Notes: generated by a model from the letters alone, not told the origin. A stretch of 64,000 bases of DNA from Charina bottae (GCA_023362775.1 JALMGJ010000020.1:7071501-7135500); one strand, 5' to 3'; positions 11,951 to 22,364 are shown, counted from the stretch's first letter. A program made the numbers and translations.

Positions 11951-12764
11951 ATGGTCATGAGCACCCTACATGAAGTGAATTATTTGGACCCTTTTCCATC
12001 AGTGTTCAGGTCCAGGTATGGGATTAAGACAGCATTGGTCATTATCACGACTTGGATGAGTAAACCTTTTACACCTCTAAGGGGCTTTTGATATATCAAC
12101 TATGAGATCTTGCTGGATCACCTTCTGGGACTGAGGATTAGAGGCACTGTTTTGCACTGGTTCCACTCCCTCTTTGGCAGGCAAGTTCAGTCTGTGGGGG
12201 AAGAGAGGCCAGCCCTATGGCCCCTGATTTCGGGGGGTTCTGCAGAGATTGGTCTTCTCTTCCCTGCTCTTTAAAATGAAGCTGCTGGGTGAGGTCATTT
12301 GACAGTTTATAGTGCAATATCATCAATATGCAGATGATACCCAACTTCACCCTCCTCTGGGCTGGAGGGGAGATGCCCTTAGTGTCCCAATTTCAAGAGA
12401 TAAAGGGAGCAGAACCCAGAAGGCACTGCTGCTTAGTTGCAGTGCCAGTTCCCTGGTACAGGCTCCCTGTGAAGATCAGGATGGCCACCGTCTGATTGAG
12501 TTCAGAAAGATGTTGAAAACAGAAGTGTTCTAGAGGGTACTTTAACCAGATTGACCATCTCTTTTATTTTCGCTTGTTTTGAGTTATTTTATTGCTCTTT
12601 AGTTTGTATGCCTACCGTGTTAACAGCTGAGAGTAATTTGATTATGGTTGGATATAAATGTGATAGAAAGATAAGATCAGATCAGATCAGATCTAAGGCA
12701 ATCAAGTCCTTCATAAGGAGTGCGATGGGAGGAAGGAGAAAAAGAAAAGACTGAATATAAATAA

Positions 12765-14520
12765 AAGGGGGGGGAATGTTAAAGTACTGTATATCCAGGT
12801 CACAAATTGAGGTTAAAAAAAGAATTAGAAAATGTCTCTTCTGGTAGTTTAGCAAATAAAACCAATCTCAATTTCATAATTCGTACACATAAAGTGGGGT
12901 TTCAGTACCCTGGGGTTGCCTTTAGGCAATGCATATTTTTGCCACTTTGTACATGTCAGAGGGGACTGTATCAAGTGTGAAGTGGCTCTGATTTGTCAAA
13001 ACATCTCCTCAGGCAACAGGACACACATGGATGGAAAATTACTCAGCAGAGCATAGTATGAGGCAAAAGGCTATTCATATACAAATGCAAATAAGAAATC
13101 TATAATGGCTGATTCTGGAACTGGAACAACCGTTCAGAATGACAGCACAAAATATGAGTGGCCCGAGGGGGGGGGGGGGATGCCGAATTCATTTTCTCTT
13201 TACTATTACTATCTTGCAACCGGTCTCTGCCCACCCACCCGCAGCTCTGCATGGAAGAGCATCAGGGCTTCAACTGTTGCTAGGAGCAAAGAGCGCACAT
13301 TCCTCAGCAAAACCTCATAATCATAATCTCTGAGCCCTTGTGTTTTCAGCAGATCGAATGCAGATTGAAGTTCAGGCCTGTCACTCCGTTGTCCTCTAAA
13401 AATAACTCTGGTTTGATTGCCACCAGCTACCACTTTCTAAGTCTTTGTGCCTCCAGCCCCCTAAATCTATTATCCAGAGACCATTCAATAAATCCTGAAC
13501 AAAGGTGTGGCTCTAACCACACCTGTAGGTCATCTGTCTGCCCAGTATTTTGGGGTTTAGCCTTTCTGACTGAGTGCACTCTTATCACTCTAAGGGAACC
13601 AATTCATTTCAGTTTAAAGACCCAGGCAATGTTCTTGTTTTTGTGTTTTAAAATCAATACTTTACTGTCACTATTCCAGGATTGATCTGATTTTAAGAGG
13701 ATGTACCTTTAAAAGATATTGCTTCCCTAATGGCTTATCACTTATGCCCTAAAATAAACCTTTCATTCTGAATGATGGATTATTTGGGGATGAGGACCAA
13801 GTAGATCCATTGCTTAGGACACAATGAATTAAAAGTGTAATTTAAAAAGAAATAAGTCACTAGGCACAGAATGGAATCAGAATGATTCAGGGTTGTGGAC
13901 AAGGTCTGAAGCTTAATGCAGATCATGGGATTCTGATCAATGGTGTCTTTTTGCTGGCAGGAGGCTTTCAGAACTAGTAGTGGCTTTCAAGCACAAAAAG
14001 AGAAGGATCACTTTGGGACAACGCTTCCTTTCTTAGAACCTCCTCTGCTTTCCAAAATGAATTCCAACCTTTTGGAGCAGATCTGGAGAGACAGAGGGGC
14101 CCATAGACAGAAGGGGACACTGGTAAAAATCAGCTTTCCTTTCAGCTCACACAAGCCTCATCCGGATCAAGGAACTAGAAAAGATGCAACTGTTTACAAC
14201 CTCTTTTATTCACTGTATTTTCAAATAGTTATGAATGGATTTTCATTTCAAATTAGGTACATTTTCATTTAGCAGGACAAAAACCTCCAGGATCGGCTGC
14301 TAGGCACAAAGGGCTGAGCTAATTAAAGCATATCCAACATTGTTATTGCTGTTTTGCATAATCCCATGATTCCACTTTCAATGGTACAGGACTTCTATTA
14401 CTCTCATACCCTGCTCCTGAGCTCAGGAGGGAATCTGACTGGCCACTGGAAGATCACATTTACTAGAGAAAGGGCCTCTAATATATGAACCATCAAGGTA
14501 CCAATCAAAGAGAATATTTG
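12765..14520. other. Mostly unique sequence with one unexplained minus-strand open frame
   Basis: A G12 tract lies near 13168-13180. On minus, 13209-13433 is open and reads ...ELQSAFDLLKTQGLRDYDYE and continues with VLLRNVRSLLLATVEALMLFH, which looks helical and protein-like. I do not recognise it and there is no supporting splice structure. It could be a piece of an uncharacterised repeat. Confidence 0.4.
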
Positions 14521-14569
14521 TAGCTCAGAGTTGAACTGTGGAGTCCTTGATGCTCTCTAAGCTTTGTTT

Positions 14570-14620
14570 TCTTGCAGACGTTTCATTGCCAGACTAGGCA
14601 ACATCTTCAGTGTGAAAAGG
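14570..14620 (-). ncRNA. Hammerhead-ribozyme-like motif in PLE terminal repeat
   Basis: On minus the order is CTGAAGA (14604-14610), then a stem-loop with TTGCC/GGCAA pairing, then GAAAC followed directly by GTC (14577-14584). This is the core order of a type I hammerhead with a minimal helix III. Flanking TTTTC and GAAAA can pair to extend helix I. Hammerheads are established in PLE terminal repeats. The core has A where the canonical CUGAUGA has U, at the variable position. Confidence 0.6.
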
Positions 14621-14646
14621 GAGTGGGATTTGCTCTCTGTTTCTAT

Positions 14647-15432
14647 TTTGATACTGCTTCTGCAACTGAAGTTGCCCTTCTACTTTGGTTAGGAATTTGC
14701 AGAGAAGGAGTCCTCTCTCCATAGTGCTCCTTCTGAATCTCTTCCCGATCCATGTCTCTGCTATCACTCAAGGGGACAAACGCATCCAGAAAACTGGGCC
14801 CAGCTTTAAGAGAAGAGCCGATAGTGGCAGCTTCTAAAGTAGCTATGGGAGAAATGGATGGCAAGGAGAAGACCCTGATTTTAGAAGCGGCTCCTGTAAC
14901 CATCTTGCCTGGGCCATTAGAAGGTGTTGCTGGGCGGAGGGCACTTTGTTTTTTGCTTTTCCTGCTCTTGGTTCCATCATGCTTCACACCGGCCGACTTC
15001 ATGGTATGCAGGGAGAGGACTGGCACAAGTTGCACAGAGTATCTGTTTTCTCCCTTAATGCTTAGCTGCCACTCAATTCTACAACGTTGATTATGAATCT
15101 TCTAGGGTACCTTTATACAATGGGAGAATTTTTAGAGCACTACAACTTTGGGGTGTGATCTTTTTATGCCAGGAACTGTGAAGCTGGGAGCAAGTTCAAA
15201 GTCTTGTGTTGAAGTGTAACCCTTTAGAACCTTGAACTGGTGAAGAGTTTCGTGCACTCAGACTTCGAACTGTAGACCTCAACAGAAAGGCTGTTCGAGT
15301 CAGAAGCCGCCCATAACCAAAAGCAGCAGCCGCCACCGCGGCCATTACTATCAGACCAGGTTTTCTCCCACTTACACGCCCAACGGAACTGGAAGTTCAG
15401 CCTTGGAAGACCTGGGTTGCGTTTTATGGGGC
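14647..15432 (-). pseudogene. Candidate processed pseudogene of a mitochondrially targeted protein
   Basis: The segment interrupts the PLE and is bounded by near-identical short repeats on minus, ataaacagagag (plus 15433-15445) and atagaaacagagag (plus 14633-14646). About 87 nt after its start, an ATG at 15345 opens a frame beginning MAAVAAAAFGYGRLLTRTAF, Ala/Arg/Ser-rich with no acidic residues, like a mitochondrial presequence. Stops appear from about codon 51, then a separate frame (15035-14643) ends AEAVSK-stop. No poly(A) remains. I could not identify the parent gene. The left flank of the 1,275-bp duplication begins inside it. Confidence 0.4.
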
Positions 15433-16500
15433 CTCTCTGTTTATATACCATGGCTTGTCCTGTTTGTGTTGGTGGAGGTGTTGTTCTCTCCTTAGGAGTT
15501 CCTTGATTGGGCTGTTGCTTGCTGCTTGGTTGACTGACTGAGTTAATAGTTCCTTGATTAGGGTATATTGTGCTGTTTGATTCTTCCTCTGGTGCTAATC
15601 CTGGTGTTAATCTTAGCATATCTGGGTGTTGATTGCTGGCAAGGAGGTGTTTTGGTCTTCTGGCTTTTCTATTGTCTCTTATGAATGGTATGTAAATGTT
15701 GTTTACTTCTATGTGTCTGTTGATGGCTGCTTTGTCTGAGTGCCAAGCTTCCAGGAATTCTGGAAGGGTACTTCTCAAAGTGTATGTGTTCTTCTGGAGG
15801 ATGGATGAATGGAGGAACTAAAGATTCCTAAGTATTAAGAAACTTATTATAATCTTATTATGAACTTGAGAACTGGATTCAGTCTAGATGGCATTGAGCT
15901 ACATGACTAAATACATTTATTTATTAATTTATATCCTGCCTTTTCTCCAGGAGCTCAAGATGGTTTATATGGGACTTCCCTTCATTTCACCCCACAGCTA
16001 TCACCCTAAGAAACAGGTTGGGCTGAGAGGGTGACTGGCCCAAAGTTACCCAGTTAGCTTCCATGGCAGAGGATGAACCTGGTCTCACCAGTTTGAGTTC
16101 AGCACCTTAACCACTATATATCACATTAGCTCTAATATGACTAAACATATGGACTTCCAATGTTATATGACTCTTATCTACTTGAGGAGTGAGAAACCTG
16201 TGACCTTCCAGATGTTGAAATAAAATCTGTGATTAGGGACTGCTGGGAGCTGCAAGCCAACAGCACCTCTAGGCTCACAACTTCTTCACCATGGTCTGCA
16301 TAGAAATCCCTTGAACTGACCAGAAATCTAAGATTGTAGAAATCTTAAGAAAAGAAGGAATAAATAGCACAGGTGTAATCACACAATAGCAAGGATTCAT
16401 AGGGTAGGATTCTTTAAAGCAATTCTTCTGCTTAACTAGATTTTCAATGGTTTTGCTGTGTGACAGAGTGACCTTCTTGGAAGTGGGCATCCCAGACCAC
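15226..16500. repeat. 1,275-bp direct repeat flanking the LINE-1, left copy
   Basis: Begins agaaccttgaac and ends gcatcccagaccac. The copy at 22365-23639 has a constant offset of 7139 bp from start to end, so there is no net insertion or deletion, and I found no substitution when reading the two side by side. The repeat holds part of the retrocopy, the PLE ORF fragment, a MIR-like SINE (about 15917-16133) and a degraded MITE half (about 16193-16272). Confidence 0.95.
15917..16133 (-). mobile_element. MIR-like tRNA SINE
   Basis: Reads tttatttattaatttatatcctgcc at the left, then gggctgagagggtgactggccc, and ends at the tRNA head (ccttaaccactat on plus). An identical copy is at about 23056-23272 in the second direct repeat. 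Confidence 0.65.
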
Positions 16501-17124
16501 TTCCGGTGACAGAGAAATGGCGAGCGGACGTCTGCTCTGACAGTTCGTCTAATTTTCTTCATCTATCTTCTAAACGGGAAAAGCAAAACGATTTAGCGAA
16601 ATTCCTTTGGGCTTCGTAGATCGTAGCAGGTATATTAAAAGAAGAGTGTACCTGCAGAAAAGAAACTCGCGGCTTCTGGACGGCGGAGGCAAACAACGAA
16701 GCAACGAACTGCCACTTTCGCTTTCATCGCCGGCTACAGGCTGTCAGTGAACCCAGTGAAAGTAGCCGAGAAGCCAAGAGCCGGGTAAACGCAAATCTCG
16801 TTAGACGCCTAAACTACTTAGGCTTTGCTGCCGTGTTTCTCTGCGCTGATTTTGGATTTTATGATTAACTAAAAAGAAGAAATCTCAATTTGCTTTATCG
16901 TCCAAAAGAAGAAGACTTAAAAGTGGAGCGGACTCTGAAGTTTATTTGAAGCAAGAAACATAGTAACTTTATTTAATTATTTAAAACGCCATTTTTGCTC
17001 TAAGACTCGCTTCCCTCTCTTTTGACTGCGTTTGTAGATTAAGACTAAGACTTTCATGATTTAGATTATATTTACACATTGCATTTATAGTTATAATTAT
17101 TTGATTATATTAATTGAGCTATAG

Positions 17125-17160
<36 letters not shown>

Positions 17161-17286
17161 CAACTGAAACTGATAGGCTGATAAGTTTTTGGGTAGATCT
17201 TAAGTAATATTTAGATACTATTAATTAACATTAATATAAGAGATTGATATAAGTTATAGAAATATAAGTCTATATTTAACATTAAA
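16499..17286 (+). promoter_or_regulatory. LINE-1 5' UTR / internal promoter region
   Basis: The first 300 bp or so are relatively CpG-rich (cggcttctggacggcggagg near 16670), in contrast to the AT-rich remainder, as expected for an internal L1 promoter. A (TA)n run lies at about 17130-17157. No individual transcription-factor site can be assigned safely. Confidence 0.55.
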
Positions 17287-18162
17287 ATGAATACCAGGAG
17301 ATTTCAAAGAAGAAAATCTGACTCAGAAGATAATAGAGGGGAATGGTTGAAACCTCTCTTTGAAGAATTTACGGTAAAAGCAATTCAAAGTATAACTGAT
17401 AATGTGACCTCTCTATTAGAAGAAAAAATTAAAGGTTTTGAACAAAGTTTAGATAAAAAATTAGATAATATGGAACAGAAGTTCCAATCAGAAATTAAGG
17501 GAGTAAAAGAAAAAATACAAAAAATGGAAAAGAAAAATGAAGAAGAATTAGACAAGATTACTTTATTAGAAATCAAACAAAAAGAAAAATGCATAAGAAT
17601 AAGAGGTCTGTTAGAAGGAAGAGAATTAGAAATGAAAAATACTGTAACAAAAATGTTAGCAAATTTGATTGAGTGGGAACAAGAACAATTTGAGGATGAA
17701 ATAGAAGGAACATATAGGGTGAATTCCAAATTTGCAAGAGAAAACAATATTCCCAGAGATATAGTTATGGAATTCAGCAGAAAAAGACTTAGAGACATGA
17801 TAATCCAGGCTGCTTATGACAAAAAAATAGAAATTGAAGGAAAAAATATTAAAATATTTAAAGAGACACCAAATATAATACTAAAAAAAAGGAAAGAATA
17901 TTTTTTTTTAACTGATATTTTGAAAAAGAACAGGATCATGTATAGATGGGAAACATTGGAAGGAATATCGCTTACTTATAAAGAACAAAGATATAAATTA
18001 AATTCAATAGAAAAAGCGAAGGACTTTCTTAAAAAATTAGATAAGGACAACAACCAGATGAAAAGTAGTAATGGCAAAAAAGAAGGCCCAAAAGAAAATT
18101 ATAGAATAGATTCTCAAGCCTCGGGCTCCAAAGATTTGAACAACCACTCTAAGAATGTGTAA
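17287..18162 (+). CDS. LINE-1 ORF1 protein (RNA-binding chaperone)
   Basis: A 291-residue protein. ORF1p of vertebrate L1 is a trimeric nucleic-acid chaperone that coats L1 RNA in the cytoplasmic ribonucleoprotein. An N-terminal basic segment (NTRRFQRRK) is followed by a heptad-rich, charged coiled coil at about residues 30-100 (EEKIKGFEQSLDKKLDNMEQ and on). An RRM-like strand with IRIRGL follows at about 103-108, and then the C-terminal domain (DIVMEFSRKRLRDMI, then KRKEYFFLTDILKKN, then LEGISLTYKEQRYKL) to about residue 253. The tail is Lys/Ser/Asn-rich. Its stop (TAA 18160-18162) lies inside the start of ORF2. Start chosen as the first ATG of the long frame after the AT-rich leader. Family assignment is secure from position and domain order. 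Confidence 0.9.
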   Translation: MNTRRFQRRKSDSEDNRGEWLKPLFEEFTVKAIQSITDNVTSLLEEKIKGFEQSLDKKLDNMEQKFQSEIKGVKEKIQKMEKKNEEELDKITLLEIKQKEKCIRIRGLLEGRELEMKNTVTKMLANLIEWEQEQFEDEIEGTYRVNSKFARENNIPRDIVMEFSRKRLRDMIIQAAYDKKIEIEGKNIKIFKETPNIILKKRKEYFFLTDILKKNRIMYRWETLEGISLTYKEQRYKLNSIEKAKDFLKKLDKDNNQMKSSNGKKEGPKENYRIDSQASGSKDLNNHSKNV

Positions 18163-21100
18163 ATTAAAATGTCTAACTTGGAATGTCAATGGACTGAATG
18201 TTCCAGCCAAAAGAAAAAAAATCTTTCATATGATCAATAAATTAAACCTTGATATTATATGTTTACAGGAAACACATATTAGATTAAAAGACGTTAATTT
18301 ATTGGAAAACAAAAAATTAGGCCTACAATTTACATCTGTAAATGAAAAAGAAAAAAAAAATGGTGTGGTATGTTATATAAAACCTTATCTAAAACCCAAA
18401 TTATTAATATCAGATTCTAGAGGAAGATTTATAGTTATAGAAATTGAGATTCAAAACATAAAAGTAATTCTAATTGGAGTTTATGTCCCAAATGATAAAC
18501 AAAAATCTTTTTTTAAAATGTTATTAAATTCTTTAGCAGATATATCTAATAATAATTGGCTTATGATGGGGGATTATAATGGGGTAGTATCACCTATAAT
18601 TGATAGAAAATCTGAAAAACCAATTAAACACAATCAAGGAAAACTACCAGAGGAATTTTTTGACCTTATTAATAATTTAAATTTGGAGGACGCATGGAGA
18701 TATAAAATGGGGAATGCCAAAGAATATACTTTTTATTCAGAAAGACATAAATCATCCTCTAGAATCGATATGATCTGGCTTTCCAAAAATCTAACAAATA
18801 AAATTAAAGATATGAAAATATTAGCCAAAACTTTTTCAGATCACAACGCAGTACAATTAGATCTAAAAATAACACCCAAAACATACAGATGGAGACTTAA
18901 CGAAACCTTATTAAGAAACAAACAACATTTGGAGGATAGTAAGAAAAAACTAAAAGAATTTTTTGAGTGGAATGTAAGTGAAGAAGTAAACATTAGTAAT
19001 ATATGGGATGCAAGTAAAGCCTTTATCAGGGGCCATTTTATCTCTCTGGGAAACCATCTTAGGAAAGTTAAACAAGTAAAATTTCAACAAATATGTGATC
19101 AAATTAAAACAAAAGAACTAGAACTTCAAAATAACCCCAATGACAGAAACATTAAAAATCAAATAATCATTCTACAAAAACAATTAGAACTTCAAACTAC
19201 AGATGAAATAGAAAAAAATTTAAGATATGTAAAACAGAGACATTTCCAACATGCTAACAAAGCAGGGAAATGGTTAGCCTTTAAATTAAGAAAAGAGGCA
19301 AATAAAAAGATTATAAATAAAATAAATGTAAAAGGAGAAGAAATTACGGATAATCAAGGCATTAGAAAGGCATTTTATGATTTTTATAATAAATTATATC
19401 AAAAACAACAAATATCACAAGAAAAATGTGAAACATATTTACAAAAAAGTAATATGAAGAAGATTTCACAAACACAAAGAGAGATGTTGAATGAATCAAT
19501 TACCAATCAGGAAATAATAGAAGCCATAAAAAAACAAAAATTAGGAAAATCACCAGGACCAGATGGCTTTACTGCATCTTATTATAAACACTTTCAAGAA
19601 TTTCTAATAACCCCATTTAATACTCTTCTGAATTCAATAATGACAGGAAATACAATTCCTGATTCTTGGACACAAGCAAATATTATTTTAATCCCTAAAG
19701 AAAATCAAGATATTACTATCTGCAAAAATTATAGACCAATCTCTCTTCTAAATACAGACTATAAAATATTTACCACCATTCTAGCTAATAGATTAAAAAG
19801 AGTCCTACAAGAGACAATAAATTTAGACCAAAGTGGTTTCTTACCAAAAAGATATATAAAAGATAATATAAGATCTATTTTAAACATAATTGAATACGCA
19901 AAAAACCACAACGACAAACCAATTACTCTATTATTTTTAGACGCGGAAAAAGCTTTTGATAATTTAAATTGGACATTTTTGATTAAAACACTTGAAAATT
20001 TAGACTATGGAAATAAATTTATTAATGCTATCCGAGCTATTTATAAAAATCAGAATGCTAGAGTGGTGGTAAATAATGAGACAACGCAAAACTGTACTAT
20101 AGGTAAGGGCACCAGACAAGGATGCCCAATATCTCCACTTTTATTTATTATGGTTTTGGAAATCCTGCTAGAAAATATTAGAAAAGATGAACAAATTGAA
20201 GGAGTTAAAATAAGACAAGAAAACTATAAGTTGAGGGCATTTGCGGATGATATTGTAATTACTTTACAAAATCCAGATCATTCATTAACTCATTTAATTA
20301 AAAAGATACATGAATTTGGTGAACTCGCTGGATTTAAAATAAATAATCAAAAAACAAAAATGTTAAATTTAAATGTCTCCGCAAACAACACTCAGCTGAT
20401 GGAATTGGCCACGGGATTTAAAAATGAAAAAAAAATAAGATATCTTGGAGTCGAAATTACATCAAAAAATTCTGATCTATTTAAAAATAATTACATGAAA
20501 GTATGGAATGAAATAAGACAAGATCTTAACAAATGGACAAAACTCCAAATATCTCTTCTGGGCAGGATTTCCACAATCAAAATGAACATATTACCAAGAA
20601 TTCTCTTTCTATTTCAAACAATTCCAATAATAATTACTGAAAAAACATTTCATGATTGGCAAAAAGATCTTGCTAAATTTATATGGCAAGGGAAAAAACC
20701 TAGAATTAAATATAAATATCTACAAGATACAAAAGAGAATGGAGGATTTGGCTTACCAGACTTAAAATTATATTATGAAGCTAGTACAATGATTTGGTTG
20801 AGAGATTGGATAAAATTGGATAACAAAAGATTATTGAATTTGGAAGGGTATGACCTCAGATTCGGCTGGCATGGATACCTATGGTACGACAAATTAAAAG
20901 CAAATCGGGCTTTTATATACCACCCAATTAGGAAATCGATTTTAAAAATTTGGGAAAAATATAAAAAACAATTGTTACCTAATATACCATTGTGGATATC
21001 ACCCCATGAAGCCTTTGCAATACAAGGAATTACAACCAGAAATAAATGGCTAAATTATAAAGATCTTTTGACATTTGAAGGTTCAAACTATAAATTGAAA

Positions 21101-21910
21101 ACTAGGGAAGATCTAGAAAATGAGGGTAATGCCTGCAATTGGTTTACATATTTACAAATAAAAACACAATTCAAAATAGACTCCAAAAATTTTAATTTTA
21201 AGAAATGTTATGTTAATTGGGACAATATATTATGGAGAGAGGAGGAACATCTAATTGCAAAAATTTATAAAATTCTAATACAAAATAAGTTTTCTAAGTT
21301 ATCTAAAAAATATCCCTTAATTAAATGGGAACAAAATTTGGGTCACAACATTCAAAATGAAACTTGGGAGAAAATTTGGTCAAAAGATTTGAACTTCACT
21401 TTAAATTATAATATGAAAGAAAATTTCTTTAAAATGATGTATAGATGGTATCTCACTCCATATATATTGTCTAAGGCTAACCCGGTAATACCAAATCATT
21501 GTTGGAAATGCAAAAAAGAGACTGGTACCTTTTTTCATTTATGGTGGACATGCCAGAAAACAAAGATTTATTGGGACAGAATTCACAAAATTATTCGTGA
21601 AATTATTCAAGAAAACTTCATCAAAGAACCGGATCTATACCTATTGGGATTTATAAAACCAGAATTACATAAAAAATACGGAAAACTGTTATTTTACATC
21701 ATAACCGCAGCTAGAATCATATTTGCTAAATATTGGAAAGAAGAATATATACCCACGACCGAAGAATGGACATTAAAAATAATGGACTTGATGCAAATGG
21801 CTAAATTAACCGATCAAATTAACGACAGAAATATGGATGAATTTAAGATAGTTTGGAGTCCTTTTTTTAAATATATTCAAAAAACGCAAAATATACAACT
21901 AGAAATTTAA
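18155..21910 (+). CDS. LINE-1 ORF2 protein: endonuclease and reverse transcriptase
   Basis: A 1251-residue protein that nicks target DNA and copies L1 RNA at the nick (target-primed reverse transcription). The N-terminal apurinic-type endonuclease shows N10/N12, E39 in QETH, D140 and N142 in GDYNG, D205 in RIDMIW and the terminal S-D229-H230. Reverse transcriptase shows SPGPDGF, YRPISLLN, FLDAEKAFD, GTRQGCP (652-658) and the catalytic FADD at 696-699. A C-terminal knuckle C1116-x2-C1119-x8-H1128-x4-C1133 matches the L1 cysteine-rich domain. All catalytic positions I can check are present. Its ATG overlaps the end of ORF1 by 8 nt (ATGTGTAA). There is no in-frame stop, and codon use is strongly A-biased. 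Confidence 0.95.
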   Translation: MCKLKCLTWNVNGLNVPAKRKKIFHMINKLNLDIICLQETHIRLKDVNLLENKKLGLQFTSVNEKEKKNGVVCYIKPYLKPKLLISDSRGRFIVIEIEIQNIKVILIGVYVPNDKQKSFFKMLLNSLADISNNNWLMMGDYNGVVSPIIDRKSEKPIKHNQGKLPEEFFDLINNLNLEDAWRYKMGNAKEYTFYSERHKSSSRIDMIWLSKNLTNKIKDMKILAKTFSDHNAVQLDLKITPKTYRWRLNETLLRNKQHLEDSKKKLKEFFEWNVSEEVNISNIWDASKAFIRGHFISLGNHLRKVKQVKFQQICDQIKTKELELQNNPNDRNIKNQIIILQKQLELQTTDEIEKNLRYVKQRHFQHANKAGKWLAFKLRKEANKKIINKINVKGEEITDNQGIRKAFYDFYNKLYQKQQISQEKCETYLQKSNMKKISQTQREMLNESITNQEIIEAIKKQKLGKSPGPDGFTASYYKHFQEFLITPFNTLLNSIMTGNTIPDSWTQANIILIPKENQDITICKNYRPISLLNTDYKIFTTILANRLKRVLQETINLDQSGFLPKRYIKDNIRSILNIIEYAKNHNDKPITLLFLDAEKAFDNLNWTFLIKTLENLDYGNKFINAIRAIYKNQNARVVVNNETTQNCTIGKGTRQGCPISPLLFIMVLEILLENIRKDEQIEGVKIRQENYKLRAFADDIVITLQNPDHSLTHLIKKIHEFGELAGFKINNQKTKMLNLNVSANNTQLMELATGFKNEKKIRYLGVEITSKNSDLFKNNYMKVWNEIRQDLNKWTKLQISLLGRISTIKMNILPRILFLFQTIPIIITEKTFHDWQKDLAKFIWQGKKPRIKYKYLQDTKENGGFGLPDLKLYYEASTMIWLRDWIKLDNKRLLNLEGYDLRFGWHGYLWYDKLKANRAFIYHPIRKSILKIWEKYKKQLLPNIPLWISPHEAFAIQGITTRNKWLNYKDLLTFEGSNYKLKTREDLENEGNACNWFTYLQIKTQFKIDSKNFNFKKCYVNWDNILWREEEHLIAKIYKILIQNKFSKLSKKYPLIKWEQNLGHNIQNETWEKIWSKDLNFTLNYNMKENFFKMMYRWYLTPYILSKANPVIPNHCWKCKKETGTFFHLWWTCQKTKIYWDRIHKIIREIIQENFIKEPDLYLLGFIKPELHKKYGKLLFYIITAARIIFAKYWKEEYIPTTEEWTLKIMDLMQMAKLTDQINDRNMDEFKIVWSPFFKYIQKTQNIQLEI

Positions 21911-21996
21911 TATTTAAAACATAATATGTAAAGTATATATCAGGAACAAATTAGTATATAAATATATAATGGAAAATTGGACGGAAAGTAAGAAGT

Positions 21997-22034
<38 letters not shown>

Positions 22035-22364
22035 GGGGGGGGGGAAGAAGTGTGAAGGTAAAGTAAAGTAGAACAGAAAGAGTAAGGAAGGGGAAGTAAA
22101 AGAAGGGAAGAGAGGGAAGAGGAAGAAAAGAAAGAAAGAAAGACTGAGTAAGTAGGAAGTTGGTTAGGTTGGGCTATTTAGTCAGAGAAGGTTTTTAATA
22201 AATTAAGTTAATGGTTTTTTTTTTTTTTTTTTTTTTGGTTAGATAAGTTTAGATTAGGTAAAGATTACATAGTATACAAAAGGTTATAGTTTAGGATATT
22301 AGTTTAATGTTAGGTTATACTTTTTAAAAAAAATGAAATAAAAATAAAAAAAAAAAAAAAAAAA
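21911..22364 (+). other. LINE-1 3' UTR and poly(A) tail
   Basis: Contains T32 (about 22002-22033) followed by G10, then a purine-rich stretch of GGAAG/AAAG words (about 22044-22145), a second T-run (about 22207-22236), a polyadenylation signal (aataaa, about 22336) and a terminal A-run to 22364. A purine-rich tract in the 3' UTR is usual for L1; the long internal T-run ahead of a G-run is unusual. Confidence 0.8.

Larger units (their letters stand above)
9560..12760 (+). mobile_element. Old L2-clade LINE, interrupted by hAT and LTR insertions
   Basis: The pieces are collinear. The endonuclease part lies at about 9600-9815 (frame 9641 onward gives IGLSQVISGAIRVGGHILDL). After the hAT insertion (9824-10822) the inter-domain part continues from 10831. 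About 11470-11590 encodes the pre-RT region, and after an LTR insertion the RT core resumes near 11960, including QYHQYADDTQL at about 12318-12350. The 3' end lies near 12510-12760 and finishes in (AGATC)n. Many frameshifts and stops are present. The clade assignment rests on the YADDTQL and GGHILDLIF motifs. Confidence 0.7.
14520..15830 (-). mobile_element. Penelope-like element fragment, split by a retrocopy
   Basis: On minus, about 15810-15447 encodes the C-terminal end of a PLE-type ORF (EFLEAWHSDKAAINRHI at its N-side, then a Pro/Gln/Thr-rich tail). After the inserted segment at 14647-15432 the element continues (14632 down to about 14520) with gcaaatcccactcccttttcac, a hammerhead-like core and agcatcaaggactccacagttc, the terminal part of squamate PLE long repeats. 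The ORF assignment rests on the E-W-x4-INRHI motif, which I recall from PLE ORFs downstream of the GIY-YIG domain. Confidence 0.5.
16499..22364 (+). mobile_element. Full-length LINE-1 with two intact ORFs
   Basis: Starts acttccggtgacagag at the end of the left direct repeat and ends in poly(A) (22341-22364) at the start of the right one, about 5.87 kb. It has a 5' UTR of about 790 bp, ORF1 (17287-18162), ORF2 (18155-21910) and a 3' UTR with T-rich and G-rich tracts. Strand bias is strong (A-rich sense strand), typical of L1. Neither ORF has a stop or frameshift, and the flanking repeats look identical. It therefore appears young and possibly retrotransposition-competent. The other L1-like element here (26170) has a related start, ggacttccgg. 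Confidence 0.95.
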
